Shown: positions 1 to 7,160 of the stretch, one piece after another | Layout of the letters: each line of letters begins with the position of its first letter | Position numbering within the stretch: the stretch's first letter is position 1 | From: Nostoc sp. CHAB 5715 | Lineage (GTDB): Bacteria; Cyanobacteriota; Cyanobacteriia; Cyanobacteriales; Nostocaceae | DNA: 12,471 bases | Direction: 5' to 3' | Assembly: GCF_020829685.1 (NCBI RefSeq) | Contig: NZ_JAIVFR010000076.1 | Coordinates: 1 to 12,471 of the forward strand | Notes under the pieces: model-generated | What the model was told of the DNA's origin: nothing | Databases searched by the model: none | What the model saw: only the letters and a program-made list of their open reading frames with translations | Made by a program: the position numbers and the translations under genes

Positions 1-7
1 ATTCCTA

Positions 8-110
8 TTTGATTTTTGAATAAACACCGTACACCTCGAAAAGCCTGATTCCCTACTCCCTACTCCCTATTCCCTACTCCCCGCCTACGCAAATAATTTC
101 AAAAATCAAA
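8..110. repeat. 103-base inverted-repeat element around a CCCTACTCC array
   Basis: TTTGATTTTTGAA at 8-20 is perfectly repeated in reverse complement at 98-110, and the match continues imperfectly outward to the window edge (about 16 of 20 bases), so the element may begin before base 1. Between the arms, 48-81 is a degenerate tandem array of the seven-base unit CCCTACT/CCCTATT. This is typical of Nostocales short tandemly repeated repetitive DNA. No gene was seen in 1-212. Confidence 0.6.
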
Positions 111-180
111 GCGGATTACTATATGTGTGATATTTTTACCCCAACTGAGTTACAGTAATTTTCATAAATAGACCACACGA

Positions 181-206
181 TAGGGTAGCACAGCTGTGCT
201 ACCCTA
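181..206. repeat. 26-base perfect palindrome just after the GH57 stop codon
   Basis: The 26 bases are an uninterrupted palindrome with core GTAGCACAGCTGTGCTAC. It starts 6 bases beyond the GH57 stop codon (213-215). It could act as a 3' hairpin that ends or stabilises the GH57 transcript, but no run of T follows on the minus strand, so it is not a canonical intrinsic terminator. I think it is also a dispersed cyanobacterial repeat, from memory only. Confidence 0.6.
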
Positions 207-212
207 CTACAT

Positions 213-2984
213 CTATCCCAACTGACTTGATATCATGCTGACATCAACGGCTAACTTTTTGCCCAGCTTGAGCAACTGAAGACACTGATTATCTGCTTCA
301 TTATCAAGGCTAGTGATACACACTGGCGCTATCTGACTGTGCAGACAACTAAAGTATAGTTCCTGCGATCGCTGTAGGGAAATATCAATATTTAGTTGAT
401 CCCCGACATCAATCAATCGTTCCAACAGTTGGATATCTGCATTAAAACTACCATTGGCATCGTGCAATAATTGCCAGAGCGATCGCGCAATTAACTGTTC
501 TAACATCTGCTTACCGTCGGGAATATTCAGCCGACAACGCAGATGTTTTGCTTCAGTAGCAATCGCCTCCAATTCTAAGATATGACTCCAACTCTTTTGG
601 GGATCAGCGATATCTTGCTCAAGCGATCGTAATGTGATCAGACAGCGATGCCCTAAAGCAATATCTGCTGCTACCTGCAATTCTTGCGGTACTGCTATTT
701 CATCTCGATGAAACGCCATCAGCACACCATAATTATCACGGTATGCTTGGGTATACAACTGTCCTAAACGTGTCAGTGTTTCCTCAGTAAGCAGCCGCAT
801 AATCCGGTGGCGTTCTTCAGCAAATAGATTCTGTAAGCTAAAAGCTTCTTCTCCAAATAGCTGTGTCATCGCCAAGATAGTATGAGCCGCACTAGCTTGT
901 TTTAGCGCCCCAAACAGCTTTTCTTTTAATTGGCTGTAGTCACGCCGCCCGGTAAATTGCTGAATGCCGCAGTGGAAATCCCAGCCTCCCAAATGCAGAA
1001 CTGCAAATACCAAATGCTCACTTTCCCAAGTAATCTCTGATACCAGCTTTAAATTTCCCACAGCCAGAGTTAGCGATCCCATCCGTTGCAGTTGGTAATC
1101 TAGCTCATTGGCTGCGTAGCAATAAACCCGCTTCTGGTAACGCTGAGACTGTTTGTCAGGAGCATCTTTTCTCGGTAAAGAATTGTGCGCCTCTGCTGGT
1201 TTCTGATTAGTAAATAGAGAAGTAATGGCGTAATGGGCTGCTACTTGCTTAAAGCCAAGTTGAGCAGTTAACACGAGTTGCCGATAAATTTCCGCACCGT
1301 GTTTGAACTGATCCACATTACTGGGGGCTAAACCAAGACGTTTGACGAAGCCTTTTTCCAACTGCACACCAGCCACTTCCCCTGCCAATTCTAAAGCACG
1401 GGCGGCGTAGCGCAGAATTTGTGTCCCCTCTGGACGGGAAATTTCTTCAAAAAACCAACCGCAACTAGTGAACATCAACAAAGCGTGACGCTGCATTTCT
1501 AACAAGCGCAAAGCGTCTACTTGTTCGGCTGCGGTTAGTTTGTGGGTTTGATGACGGGCGAGGAAACGGTTGACATTGGTAGCAGAGCGATCGCGCATTA
1601 CTTGGATATATTCATCTCGTGCTAGCCAGGGATCACGAAATAACTGTCTACCATGTTCCGCATACACCTCAGTTAGCTGATCCCGCAGCCAATTTAGGGA
1701 ATCCCGCAAGGGACGACGCCATTTCTGATGCCAAACTGAGCCTTCCCCACCGCAACCACAGTTATCTTCCCATCTGCCGACACCGTGGGCGCAACTCCAG
1801 GCTGTGACTGACTTCAATTCCACTTCCCAACTGGGAGAATTTAAGCTCAGGTAGTGGGCGAAGTTCGTCACCGTCCAACCTTGTTGAGGAAACTCTTTGG
1901 TAAAGGCATAGGCTAAAGTTTTCTCAGTTCCCTTTTTGTGGTGTCCGAAGGTTTCCCCATCTGTCGCCACAGAAATCAACTGTGCCAGACGATGATCCCC
2001 ACGCACCGCCGAACCGATACGTCCGGCAAAGTGACTGGAATTATAAACGACATCACTAAAACCCATGTCCCGCGATATCGGCCCATCGTAGAAGAAGATA
2101 TCAATGTAGGGGGGAGAGACGCGATTAATCGCGTCTGTACTAGGGAGTGGTGAGTGGTTACTATCCCCATTCCCTACTCCCAATTCCCTACTCCCTTCTT
2201 TGATCGCATTCAGAGGTGAAGATGAAGGTAAGAGTGTGGGCTTCAAATAACAACGGTAGGGACGGGTAGAATCAATCTGACTACCGCCGACTTCGATCCA
2301 TTCAGGATTGGGATGATCTTGAGTGGGGAGGGGACGACAACGCAGCGCTTGAGATGGTGCAAGGATAATGAAACGAATACCCTCAGCAACAAGAGCTTCT
2401 AAGGTTGCGTAGTCTACAGCAGTTTCTGCTAGCCACATCCCTTCGGGATCGCGTCCAAAGCGGGAGCGGAAGTCTTCTTTACCCCAGCGAATTTGGGTAT
2501 ATTTGTCGCGTTCGTTCGCCAGAGGCATGATGATGTGATTGTATACTTGCGCGATCGCATTCCCGTGACCATGCAAGCGATCGCTACTCTTGGCATCCGC
2601 CTCTAAAATGCGCTGATAAACCTCCACATCGTAACGTTCTAGCCACGACATCAGCGTTGGCCCAATATTAAAACTGAAATACTCATAATTGTTCACGATC
2701 CCCACCACTTCGCCTCGGTCATTTAAGACTCTGGCAAAGGCATTTGGACGATAGCATTCCCAATGAATCCGCTCATTCCAGTCATGGCTTGGTGCAGCGC
2801 TCGGTTGGCGTTCAATTGCGTCCAGATAAGGGTTTTCCCTTGGTGGCTGGTAAAAATGACCATGCACCGTCACATAAACACCATTAGCATTTCTCAGGGG
2901 ATCGGTTTCTTTGGTGTTATTGGGATCTGAATGTAATGTTAACGTTGAGCCAGAGCTAGCTGGCATTTGGTCAGCAGAAGTCAT
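213..2984 (-). CDS. GH57 glycoside hydrolase with DUF3536 C-terminal region
   Basis: This 923-residue cytoplasmic protein has no signal peptide and belongs to glycoside hydrolase family 57, the DUF3536-bearing branch, whose members are presumed alpha-glucan hydrolases or glucanotransferases. The substrate is not fixed by sequence. The GH57 signature HGHFYQP lies at 41-47. WLAETAVD at 184-191 carries the likely nucleophile Glu187. TDGETFGHH at 341-349 carries the likely acid/base Asp342. A Cys-rich WEDNCGCGG stretch follows near residues 405-415, and the remaining roughly 480 residues match the helical DUF3536 half. The ATG at 2982-2984 has only a weak GGA upstream; an in-frame ATG six codons later is a possible alternative, and the first 35 residues look unconserved. 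Residues 262-291 are foreign low-complexity sequence from an inserted repeat. The gene stands alone; its neighbour is divergent. Family confidence is high, exact activity low. Confidence 0.9.
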   Translation of the reverse strand: MTSADQMPASSGSTLTLHSDPNNTKETDPLRNANGVYVTVHGHFYQPPRENPYLDAIERQPSAAPSHDWNERIHWECYRPNAFARVLNDRGEVVGIVNNYEYFSFNIGPTLMSWLERYDVEVYQRILEADAKSSDRLHGHGNAIAQVYNHIIMPLANERDKYTQIRWGKEDFRSRFGRDPEGMWLAETAVDYATLEALVAEGIRFIILAPSQALRCRPLPTQDHPNPEWIEVGGSQIDSTRPYRCYLKPTLLPSSSPLNAIKEGSRELGVGNGDSNHSPLPSTDAINRVSPPYIDIFFYDGPISRDMGFSDVVYNSSHFAGRIGSAVRGDHRLAQLISVATDGETFGHHKKGTEKTLAYAFTKEFPQQGWTVTNFAHYLSLNSPSWEVELKSVTAWSCAHGVGRWEDNCGCGGEGSVWHQKWRRPLRDSLNWLRDQLTEVYAEHGRQLFRDPWLARDEYIQVMRDRSATNVNRFLARHQTHKLTAAEQVDALRLLEMQRHALLMFTSCGWFFEEISRPEGTQILRYAARALELAGEVAGVQLEKGFVKRLGLAPSNVDQFKHGAEIYRQLVLTAQLGFKQVAAHYAITSLFTNQKPAEAHNSLPRKDAPDKQSQRYQKRVYCYAANELDYQLQRMGSLTLAVGNLKLVSEITWESEHLVFAVLHLGGWDFHCGIQQFTGRRDYSQLKEKLFGALKQASAAHTILAMTQLFGEEAFSLQNLFAEERHRIMRLLTEETLTRLGQLYTQAYRDNYGVLMAFHRDEIAVPQELQVAADIALGHRCLITLRSLEQDIADPQKSWSHILELEAIATEAKHLRCRLNIPDGKQMLEQLIARSLWQLLHDANGSFNADIQLLERLIDVGDQLNIDISLQRSQELYFSCLHSQIAPVCITSLDNEADNQCLQLLKLGKKLAVDVSMISSQLG
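2112..2201. repeat. Dispersed repeat inserted in frame inside the GH57 gene
   Basis: A perfect 20-base palindrome, AGACGCGATTAATCGCGTCT (2117-2136), is followed by a GGGAGTGGTGAGTGG tract and CCCTACTCCC-type units (2166-2195). The same CCCTACTCCC units occur in the spacer at 48-81. The block stays open in the GH57 frame and encodes residues 262-291, rich in Gly, Ser, Asn and Pro. In family members as I remember them, the chain runs directly from the RPYRC region into the FFYDGPISR motif with a much shorter connection. Confidence 0.75.
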
Positions 2985-3398
2985 GTATATTTATCCAAAA
3001 CAAAAAACTTGCAGTTGCACCGAAAACATTGTGCGTAAACCTTTCTACAATAGTTTTTACACAAAATCCGGTATAAACGACAACTATGGAATCCAACCAA
3101 ATTTTTGACAAAGCTGTTTTATTGTAGTGAGAAATCTGCGTTATCGCACAGCCCTTTCCCTGAAGGCTTAAAGTAATTAGCCATTGAACAAAGCCTTAGT
3201 TAGGGGTTTTCTCTTTTTGGGCGTCAATCAAAATTTTAATTGTCTTTTAATATATTAAACCCCATTTTTGATGTAATATTTTGGCTCAAATTCATACTTT
3301 TGCAACAAAAGATTACAAGAACTCATTATATCGCAATCTTATTTTACATACACAGCACTGAACTGAAAACAGTACAATTTCTGAATTGCTCTACAGGT
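2985..3398. other. Divergent intergenic region between GH57 and the exchanger
   Basis: No open reading frame with a recognisable product is seen. The stretch must hold the promoters of the divergent GH57 and exchanger genes, but no -35/-10 pair of convincing quality was found. A TTGACA at 3105-3110 has no matching -10 box. A 14-base AT palindrome TTTAATATATTAAA lies at 3246-3259 and may be chance in AT-rich DNA. Confidence 0.5.
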
Positions 3399-3575
3399 GG
3401 TTGAGAGTATCCTATGGAAGTGCTGAGTTAAAAGTAAGAAGTTATGAGTGAGGAGTTAGAAGTGAGGAGTGAGGAGTGAGGAGTGAGGAGTGAGGAGTGA
3501 TTAGAAGTTTTACTCATAACTCATAATTCATAACTCTTAACTCCTAACTCATAACTCCGTAAGATACCCTCAACC
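3399..3575. repeat. 177-base long inverted-repeat element with heptad array
   Basis: The ends pair imperfectly: GGTTGAGAGTATCCTA at 3399-3414 against TAAGATACCCTCAACC at 3560-3575. Inside, the left half carries degenerate AGTTATGAGT/AGGAGTT units followed by about five tandem GTGAGGA heptads (3462-3500). The right half carries the complementary ACTCATAACTC units (3511-3557), so the whole block can fold into one long hairpin. It ends 11 bases before the exchanger start codon and therefore falls in its 5' leader. Confidence 0.7.
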
Positions 3576-3586
3576 CAAAACAACAA

Positions 3587-4678
3587 ATGTCAACTAAAAA
3601 CATTATTCTTCTGGTTTTATTACTATTTATCCCAGTTTCCCTAGCAGCCCACTTTCTGGAGTGGGGAGAATTGATAGTTTTCATTACAGCTGGATTAGCA
3701 ATTCTGCCCTTAGCAGCTTGGATGGGTACAGCCACAGAAGAAATTGCTGTCGTAATGGGGCCATCATTGGGGGGTTTGTTAAACGCCACATTTGGCAATG
3801 CAACAGAACTAATCATTGCCCTAGTAGCGCTGAACGCTGGATTAATAGATGTAGTCAAAGCCAGTATCACGGGATCGATTATTAGCAACTTACTACTGGT
3901 GATGGGTTTGTCCATGCTTTTGGGGGGACTACGTTACAAAGAACAGACATTTCAGCCAATTGTGGCGCGGGTGAATGCTGCTTCGATGAATTTGGCGGTG
4001 ATTGCCATTTTGATGCCAACGGCGATGAATTATACTTCTCAAGGAATTAATGAACAAACACTGCAAAATCTTTCTATTGCTGTTGCTGTAGTATTAATCT
4101 TGGTTTATGCCCTAACGCTGCTATTTTCAATGAAAACCCACTCCTATCTTTATGATGTGGGTGTAGCGGAGACAGAAGAAAAGGAAACCCCTCATGCTAA
4201 ACCAAATATGATGTTGTGGGTTGGCGTGTTGCTAGTATGTACCTTGCTAGTGGCAATTGAATCAGAGATGTTAGTCGATTCTCTGGAAGTGGCTACATCT
4301 CAGCTAGGTTTGACGGCGCTGTTTACAGGGGTAATATTGGTTCCCATCGTCGGTAACGCGGCTGAACACGCCACAGCAGTCACCGTGGCGATGAAAGATA
4401 AGATGGATCTTTCCCTTTCGGTAGCTGTGGGATCAAGTATGCAGATTGCCTTATTTGTTGCACCCGTGTTGGTTATAGCAGGGCGGATATTGGGTAAACC
4501 AATGGATTTGGATTTCAAACCTTTTGAATTAGTAGCTGTGGTTGTGTCAGTGTTGATTGCAAACAGTATTAGTTCTGATGGAAAGTCCAATTGGCTGGAA
4601 GGCACTTTATTATTAGCTGCTTATATAGTATTGGGGTTCGCCTTCTACTTCCATCCAGTTATGGAAGGTATGGGGTAG
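3587..4678 (+). CDS. cax: Calcium/proton exchanger of the CaCA (CAX) family
   Basis: This 363-residue integral membrane protein should export Ca2+ (or another divalent cation) in exchange for protons. It has about eleven hydrophobic segments arranged as two homologous halves. The alpha-1 repeat contains GNATE at 70-74 (catalytic Glu74) and a following GSIISNLLLVMG segment. The alpha-2 repeat contains GNAAEH at 256-261 (Glu260, His261) and GSSMQIALF. An acidic loop (ETEEKE, 195-200) separates the halves. These features and the length fit bacterial CAX proteins. The ATG lies directly after the long inverted-repeat element and has no visible Shine-Dalgarno sequence (the leader reads CCCAAAACAACAA), so the start rests on the good N-terminal hydrophobic helix. 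It is monocistronic, divergent from GH57 and upstream of the kinase. The family is clear; ion preference cannot be read from sequence. Confidence 0.93.
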   Translation: MSTKNIILLVLLLFIPVSLAAHFLEWGELIVFITAGLAILPLAAWMGTATEEIAVVMGPSLGGLLNATFGNATELIIALVALNAGLIDVVKASITGSIISNLLLVMGLSMLLGGLRYKEQTFQPIVARVNAASMNLAVIAILMPTAMNYTSQGINEQTLQNLSIAVAVVLILVYALTLLFSMKTHSYLYDVGVAETEEKETPHAKPNMMLWVGVLLVCTLLVAIESEMLVDSLEVATSQLGLTALFTGVILVPIVGNAAEHATAVTVAMKDKMDLSLSVAVGSSMQIALFVAPVLVIAGRILGKPMDLDFKPFELVAVVVSVLIANSISSDGKSNWLEGTLLLAAYIVLGFAFYFHPVMEGMG

Positions 4679-4686
4679 TACTGCAA

Positions 4687-4768
4687 GGCGGAAGTCAAAA
4701 GTCATGCATTCAAAAGTTTTGTATATCAAGGCTTTTGCAAGTTTTAAAATGGTAGCTTGATTTCCGCC
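4687..4768. repeat. Imperfect inverted repeat downstream of the exchanger
   Basis: GGCGGAAGTCAA (4687-4698) pairs with TTGATTTCCGCC (4757-4768) with one mismatch, enclosing 58 AT-rich bases. It begins 8 bases after the exchanger stop codon and could be a small repeat element or a 3' structure. There is no T tract. Confidence 0.4.
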
Positions 4769-4789
4769 GCGCTGTACTAGTTAGTTAGT

Positions 4790-4858
4790 AGTGCGACGCC
4801 GATAGCGAAGCGTTAGCGAGTCTTCGAGCGTCATAGCCCGTCGTAGACATCGCTCATA
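4790..4858. repeat. GC-rich dispersed cyanobacterial repeat
   Basis: The block contains GCGACGCCGATAGCGAAGCG, then GTTAGCGAGTC, and ends in CCCGTCGTAGACATCGC. It is more GC-rich than its surroundings, is non-coding, and resembles the short repeats scattered through Nostocales spacers. It lies about 70 bases before the kinase start. A HIP1 octamer (4918-4925) follows, almost touching the start codon. Confidence 0.5.
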
Positions 4859-4929
4859 GTTTAACCCATTCGCAAAAGTCCCTACCCTCAACGCCAGTAA
4901 AATAAAGAGATATAAGAGCGATCGCCTAT

Positions 4930-6138
4930 ATGAGCTACTGCCTTAATCCCCATTGTCCCAAGCCGGAAAATCCTAATGATGTCAAGTTTTGCCGGACTTG
5001 CGGTTCTAAGTTACTCCTTAAAGAACGTTACCGTGCTATCAAACCAATCGGACAAGGTGGTTTTGGCAAAACCTTCTTAGCCGTGGATGAAGATAAACCT
5101 TCAAAACCACGCTGCGTAATTAAGCAATTTTATCCCCAAGCCCAAGGCACTAATACTCTTGCCAAAGCCGTAGAGTTATTTAACCAAGAAGCGGTGCAGT
5201 TAGATGAATTGGGCAAACATCCCCAAATTCCCGAACTACTGGCATATTTTACCCAAGAAGACCGGCAGTATCTTGTACAAGAATTTATCGACGGGCAAAA
5301 CTTAGCCCAGGAATTGGCACATCGAGGTGCTTTCAATGAAATACAAATCCGGCAACTATTAAATGATTTATTGTCAGTATTGCAATTTTGTCACGCCAGA
5401 CACGTAATTCACCGCGATATTAAGCCAGAAAATATTATTTTACGCGAGAGAGATAGAAAACTAGTTTTAGTAGATTTTGGTGCTGCTAAATCTGCCACTG
5501 GCACCGCCTTAAATAAAACTGGTACAAGTATTGGTAGTCCAGAATATGTTGCTCCTGAACAAATGAGAGGTAGGGCTGTTTTTGCCAGCGATATTTACAG
5601 TTTGGGTGCTACTTGTATTAATTTATTAACTGGGCGATCGCCCTTCGATTCTTATGATACCAACAACGATACTTGGGTTTGGCAGCAATACTTGAAAACT
5701 CCTGTTAGTAATCAGTTGAGTCGCATTCTCAACAAGATGTTAGAAAGTATTCCAATTCGGCGTTATCAAACAGTAGATGAAGTTCTCAAAGACTTAAATC
5801 AACAGTCACAAGTAGCAGCCACACCAGCGATGTCTACGGTGGTCACTGAGCGACTTGTGCCGAGCGAAGTCGAGGTAAGTCGAAGTGCGGGCTACGCCAA
5901 CGCACCAAAACCGATCCCTCAATCGCCACCCAATTCTCCACCCACATTTGTATCGCCATCTCCTAGTCAAATTGATCTAGAATTAGAAGAAATGAAAACC
6001 CAATTTTTAGGTGGCAGCAAACCTCAACCAAATAAAATACAACCACCAAACCCCACATCTGGGCCTTCTAGTATAAATAAAATAGATGAAGAATTAGAAG
6101 AGTTAAAAGCTAAATATCTTGGTAATAACAATCCTTAA
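4930..6138 (+). CDS. 4-Cys-type Ser/Thr protein kinase (Hanks type)
   Basis: This 402-residue soluble kinase is of the cyanobacterial 4-Cys class. A zinc-ribbon-like N-terminus has four cysteines (Cys4, Cys9, Cys21, Cys24; C-x4-C-x11-C-x2-C). The complete kinase domain spans about 33-290: glycine loop GQGGFG 41-46, ATP-anchoring Lys65, catalytic HRDIKPEN 161-168 with Asp163, DFG 182-184, APE 208-210. All catalytic residues are present, so it should be active. The tail is Pro/Ser-rich and contains two copies of a short acidic helix motif, IDLELEEMKTQFLGG (348-362) and IDEELEELKAKYLGN (385-399). Residues 306-325 come from an inserted DNA repeat. No transmembrane segment is seen. The ATG has only a weak purine tract (AAGAGA) upstream, but the cysteine motif starts at residue 4, which supports this start. 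The substrate is unknown; the gene converges on the anchored binding-protein operon. Confidence 0.92.
   Translation: MSYCLNPHCPKPENPNDVKFCRTCGSKLLLKERYRAIKPIGQGGFGKTFLAVDEDKPSKPRCVIKQFYPQAQGTNTLAKAVELFNQEAVQLDELGKHPQIPELLAYFTQEDRQYLVQEFIDGQNLAQELAHRGAFNEIQIRQLLNDLLSVLQFCHARHVIHRDIKPENIILRERDRKLVLVDFGAAKSATGTALNKTGTSIGSPEYVAPEQMRGRAVFASDIYSLGATCINLLTGRSPFDSYDTNNDTWVWQQYLKTPVSNQLSRILNKMLESIPIRRYQTVDEVLKDLNQQSQVAATPAMSTVVTERLVPSEVEVSRSAGYANAPKPIPQSPPNSPPTFVSPSPSQIDLELEEMKTQFLGGSKPQPNKIQPPNPTSGPSSINKIDEELEELKAKYLGNNNP
5845..5905. repeat. Dispersed repeat in frame within the kinase linker
   Basis: ACTGAGCGACTTGTGCCGAG followed by CGAAGTCGAGGTAAGTCGAA is the familiar cyanobacterial GAGCGAAGTCGAGG-type repeat, with the short stem CGACTT/AAGTCG (5851-5871). 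It is translated as kinase residues 306-325, at the start of the Pro-rich tail just after the catalytic domain. Its base composition is clearly more GC-rich than the adjoining codons. Confidence 0.65.
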
Positions 6139-6167
6139 GATCATTTAGCTTAAAACCATAAACTTTC

Positions 6168-6240
6168 TAGGTTGGGTTGAACTTTAGTGTTACCCAACAA
6201 ACCACCAAAAATGTTGGGTTTCGTTCCTCAACCCAACCTA
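6168..6240. terminator. Two-tier hairpin between convergent genes
   Basis: An outer 13-base perfect stem, TAGGTTGGGTTGA (6168-6180) with TCAACCCAACCTA (6228-6240), encloses an inner 8-base stem, ACCCAACA (6192-6199) with TGTTGGGT (6212-6219). It lies between the kinase stop (6138) and the stop of the minus-strand binding protein (6273), so it is well placed to end transcription from both sides. No long T tract follows. The sequence is also a widespread cyanobacterial dispersed repeat, so the terminator role is inference. Confidence 0.6.
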
Positions 6241-6272
6241 CGATTCTCTTACTTAATCGTCCTCTAAATTAA

Positions 6273-7154
6273 TTAATTATCCAGTATCATAGCTTGCTGC
6301 CCTTGAGGCGAAGTCACATAGCCTAAGAAAGCTTGAACTCCAGGGCTAGCAGGGTTTTTATAGACATAAAACAGTTGCCGTTGGTAGGGATAAGCACTTG
6401 CATCGGGAGTCAATCCATCAATTGGAACAAATCGCACTGTTTGTTGATTGGCAACCTGTGCAAAGGTTGCATAGCCGATGCCATCAGTTCCTAAAGCTTG
6501 GAGTAGAGGAGTTGTGGCATCTCGTGGTAGTGTTGCAATGTTTGATGTTGTGCCAAAATTAGCTCCCTTCAACACTATTTCTTGAAATGCTTGATGCGTT
6601 CCACTAATTGCCGGTCGATTAATAACTCGGATAGTTCTACTGTTACCACCTACGGCTGACCAGTTATTAATTTTGCCCTGAAAAATATCTGCTACTTGGG
6701 TGCTGGTTAATCCTTGATTAAAAGGATTTGCTTTGCCAACCACAAGCGCGATCGCATCTTTTGTCACAGACACCGCCATCAATCCCTGACTTTGTTCTTG
6801 TGCAGTTAGCGATCGAGATACCGCCGCAATATCTGCTCTACCCGCTAACAGATCCGCGATACCATTTTGAGAACCATTAGCACTAGTGACAACATTTGTA
6901 CCAGAAAACTGCCTCTCAAAACCTCTTTTGAGATTTTGGTTAATTGTCACCATGCTCGTAGATCCGTCTATTCTCACAGTAGTACCGCTTGGTACTGAAC
7001 TTGGGGGCGAAAAAGTTGAATTACCAGCAGAGGGTGTGTTAACTGGAGGAGTAACATTACCTGGCCTGATTACAAAGAACCAGTAACCACCACCGATTAA
7101 AGCTAGAAAAATTAGGATAAAAACAATTGGAGGAGGAGCGCTTTTTTGACTCAT
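6273..7154 (-). CDS. Membrane-anchored PstS-like phosphate/anion-binding protein
   Basis: This 293-residue protein has a short N-terminal cytoplasmic tail, one membrane helix (about 9-28), a Pro/Ser/Thr-rich linker (30-58) and a type-2 periplasmic binding domain of the PstS family (58-293). Anion-loop signatures are visible: GSTS 64-67, NGSQNGI 93-99, the hallmark FQGKINNWSAVGG 158-170, and R180 with SGT 184-186, matching the Arg...Ser-Gly-Thr phosphate loop of PstS. There is no lipobox cysteine, so it should be held by the uncleaved helix with the binding domain outside the cytoplasmic membrane. It is the second gene of an operon, six bases after the PspA-like stop codon. No permease or ATPase genes (pstC, pstA, pstB) lie nearby, so a sensing or tethered-receptor role is at least as likely as transport. 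Ligand identity is inferred from the family. Confidence 0.85.
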   Translation of the reverse strand: MSQKSAPPPIVFILIFLALIGGGYWFFVIRPGNVTPPVNTPSAGNSTFSPPSSVPSGTTVRIDGSTSMVTINQNLKRGFERQFSGTNVVTSANGSQNGIADLLAGRADIAAVSRSLTAQEQSQGLMAVSVTKDAIALVVGKANPFNQGLTSTQVADIFQGKINNWSAVGGNSRTIRVINRPAISGTHQAFQEIVLKGANFGTTSNIATLPRDATTPLLQALGTDGIGYATFAQVANQQTVRFVPIDGLTPDASAYPYQRQLFYVYKNPASPGVQAFLGYVTSPQGQQAMILDN

Positions 7155-7160
7155 AACTTT

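Noticed and set aside
3105..3133. Plus-strand promoter with TTGACA at 3105-3110
   Set aside because: The region 16-18 bases downstream (GTGAGAA) does not resemble a -10 box, and it is almost 480 bases from the exchanger start.
3420..3560. CRISPR-like array at the heptad repeats
   Set aside because: The units are seven to ten bases, directly adjacent, with no spacers of uniform length. It is a tandem repeat within an inverted-repeat element.
3544..3915. A 123-codon minus-strand open frame over the start of the exchanger gene
   Set aside because: It is antisense to a strongly conserved transporter and begins in its first alpha repeat; the product resembles no known family. It is a shadow frame.
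4300..4605. A 101-codon minus-strand open frame inside the exchanger gene
   Set aside because: It is antisense to the second alpha repeat of the exchanger, with low-complexity Thr/Asn/Ala content and no ribosome binding site.
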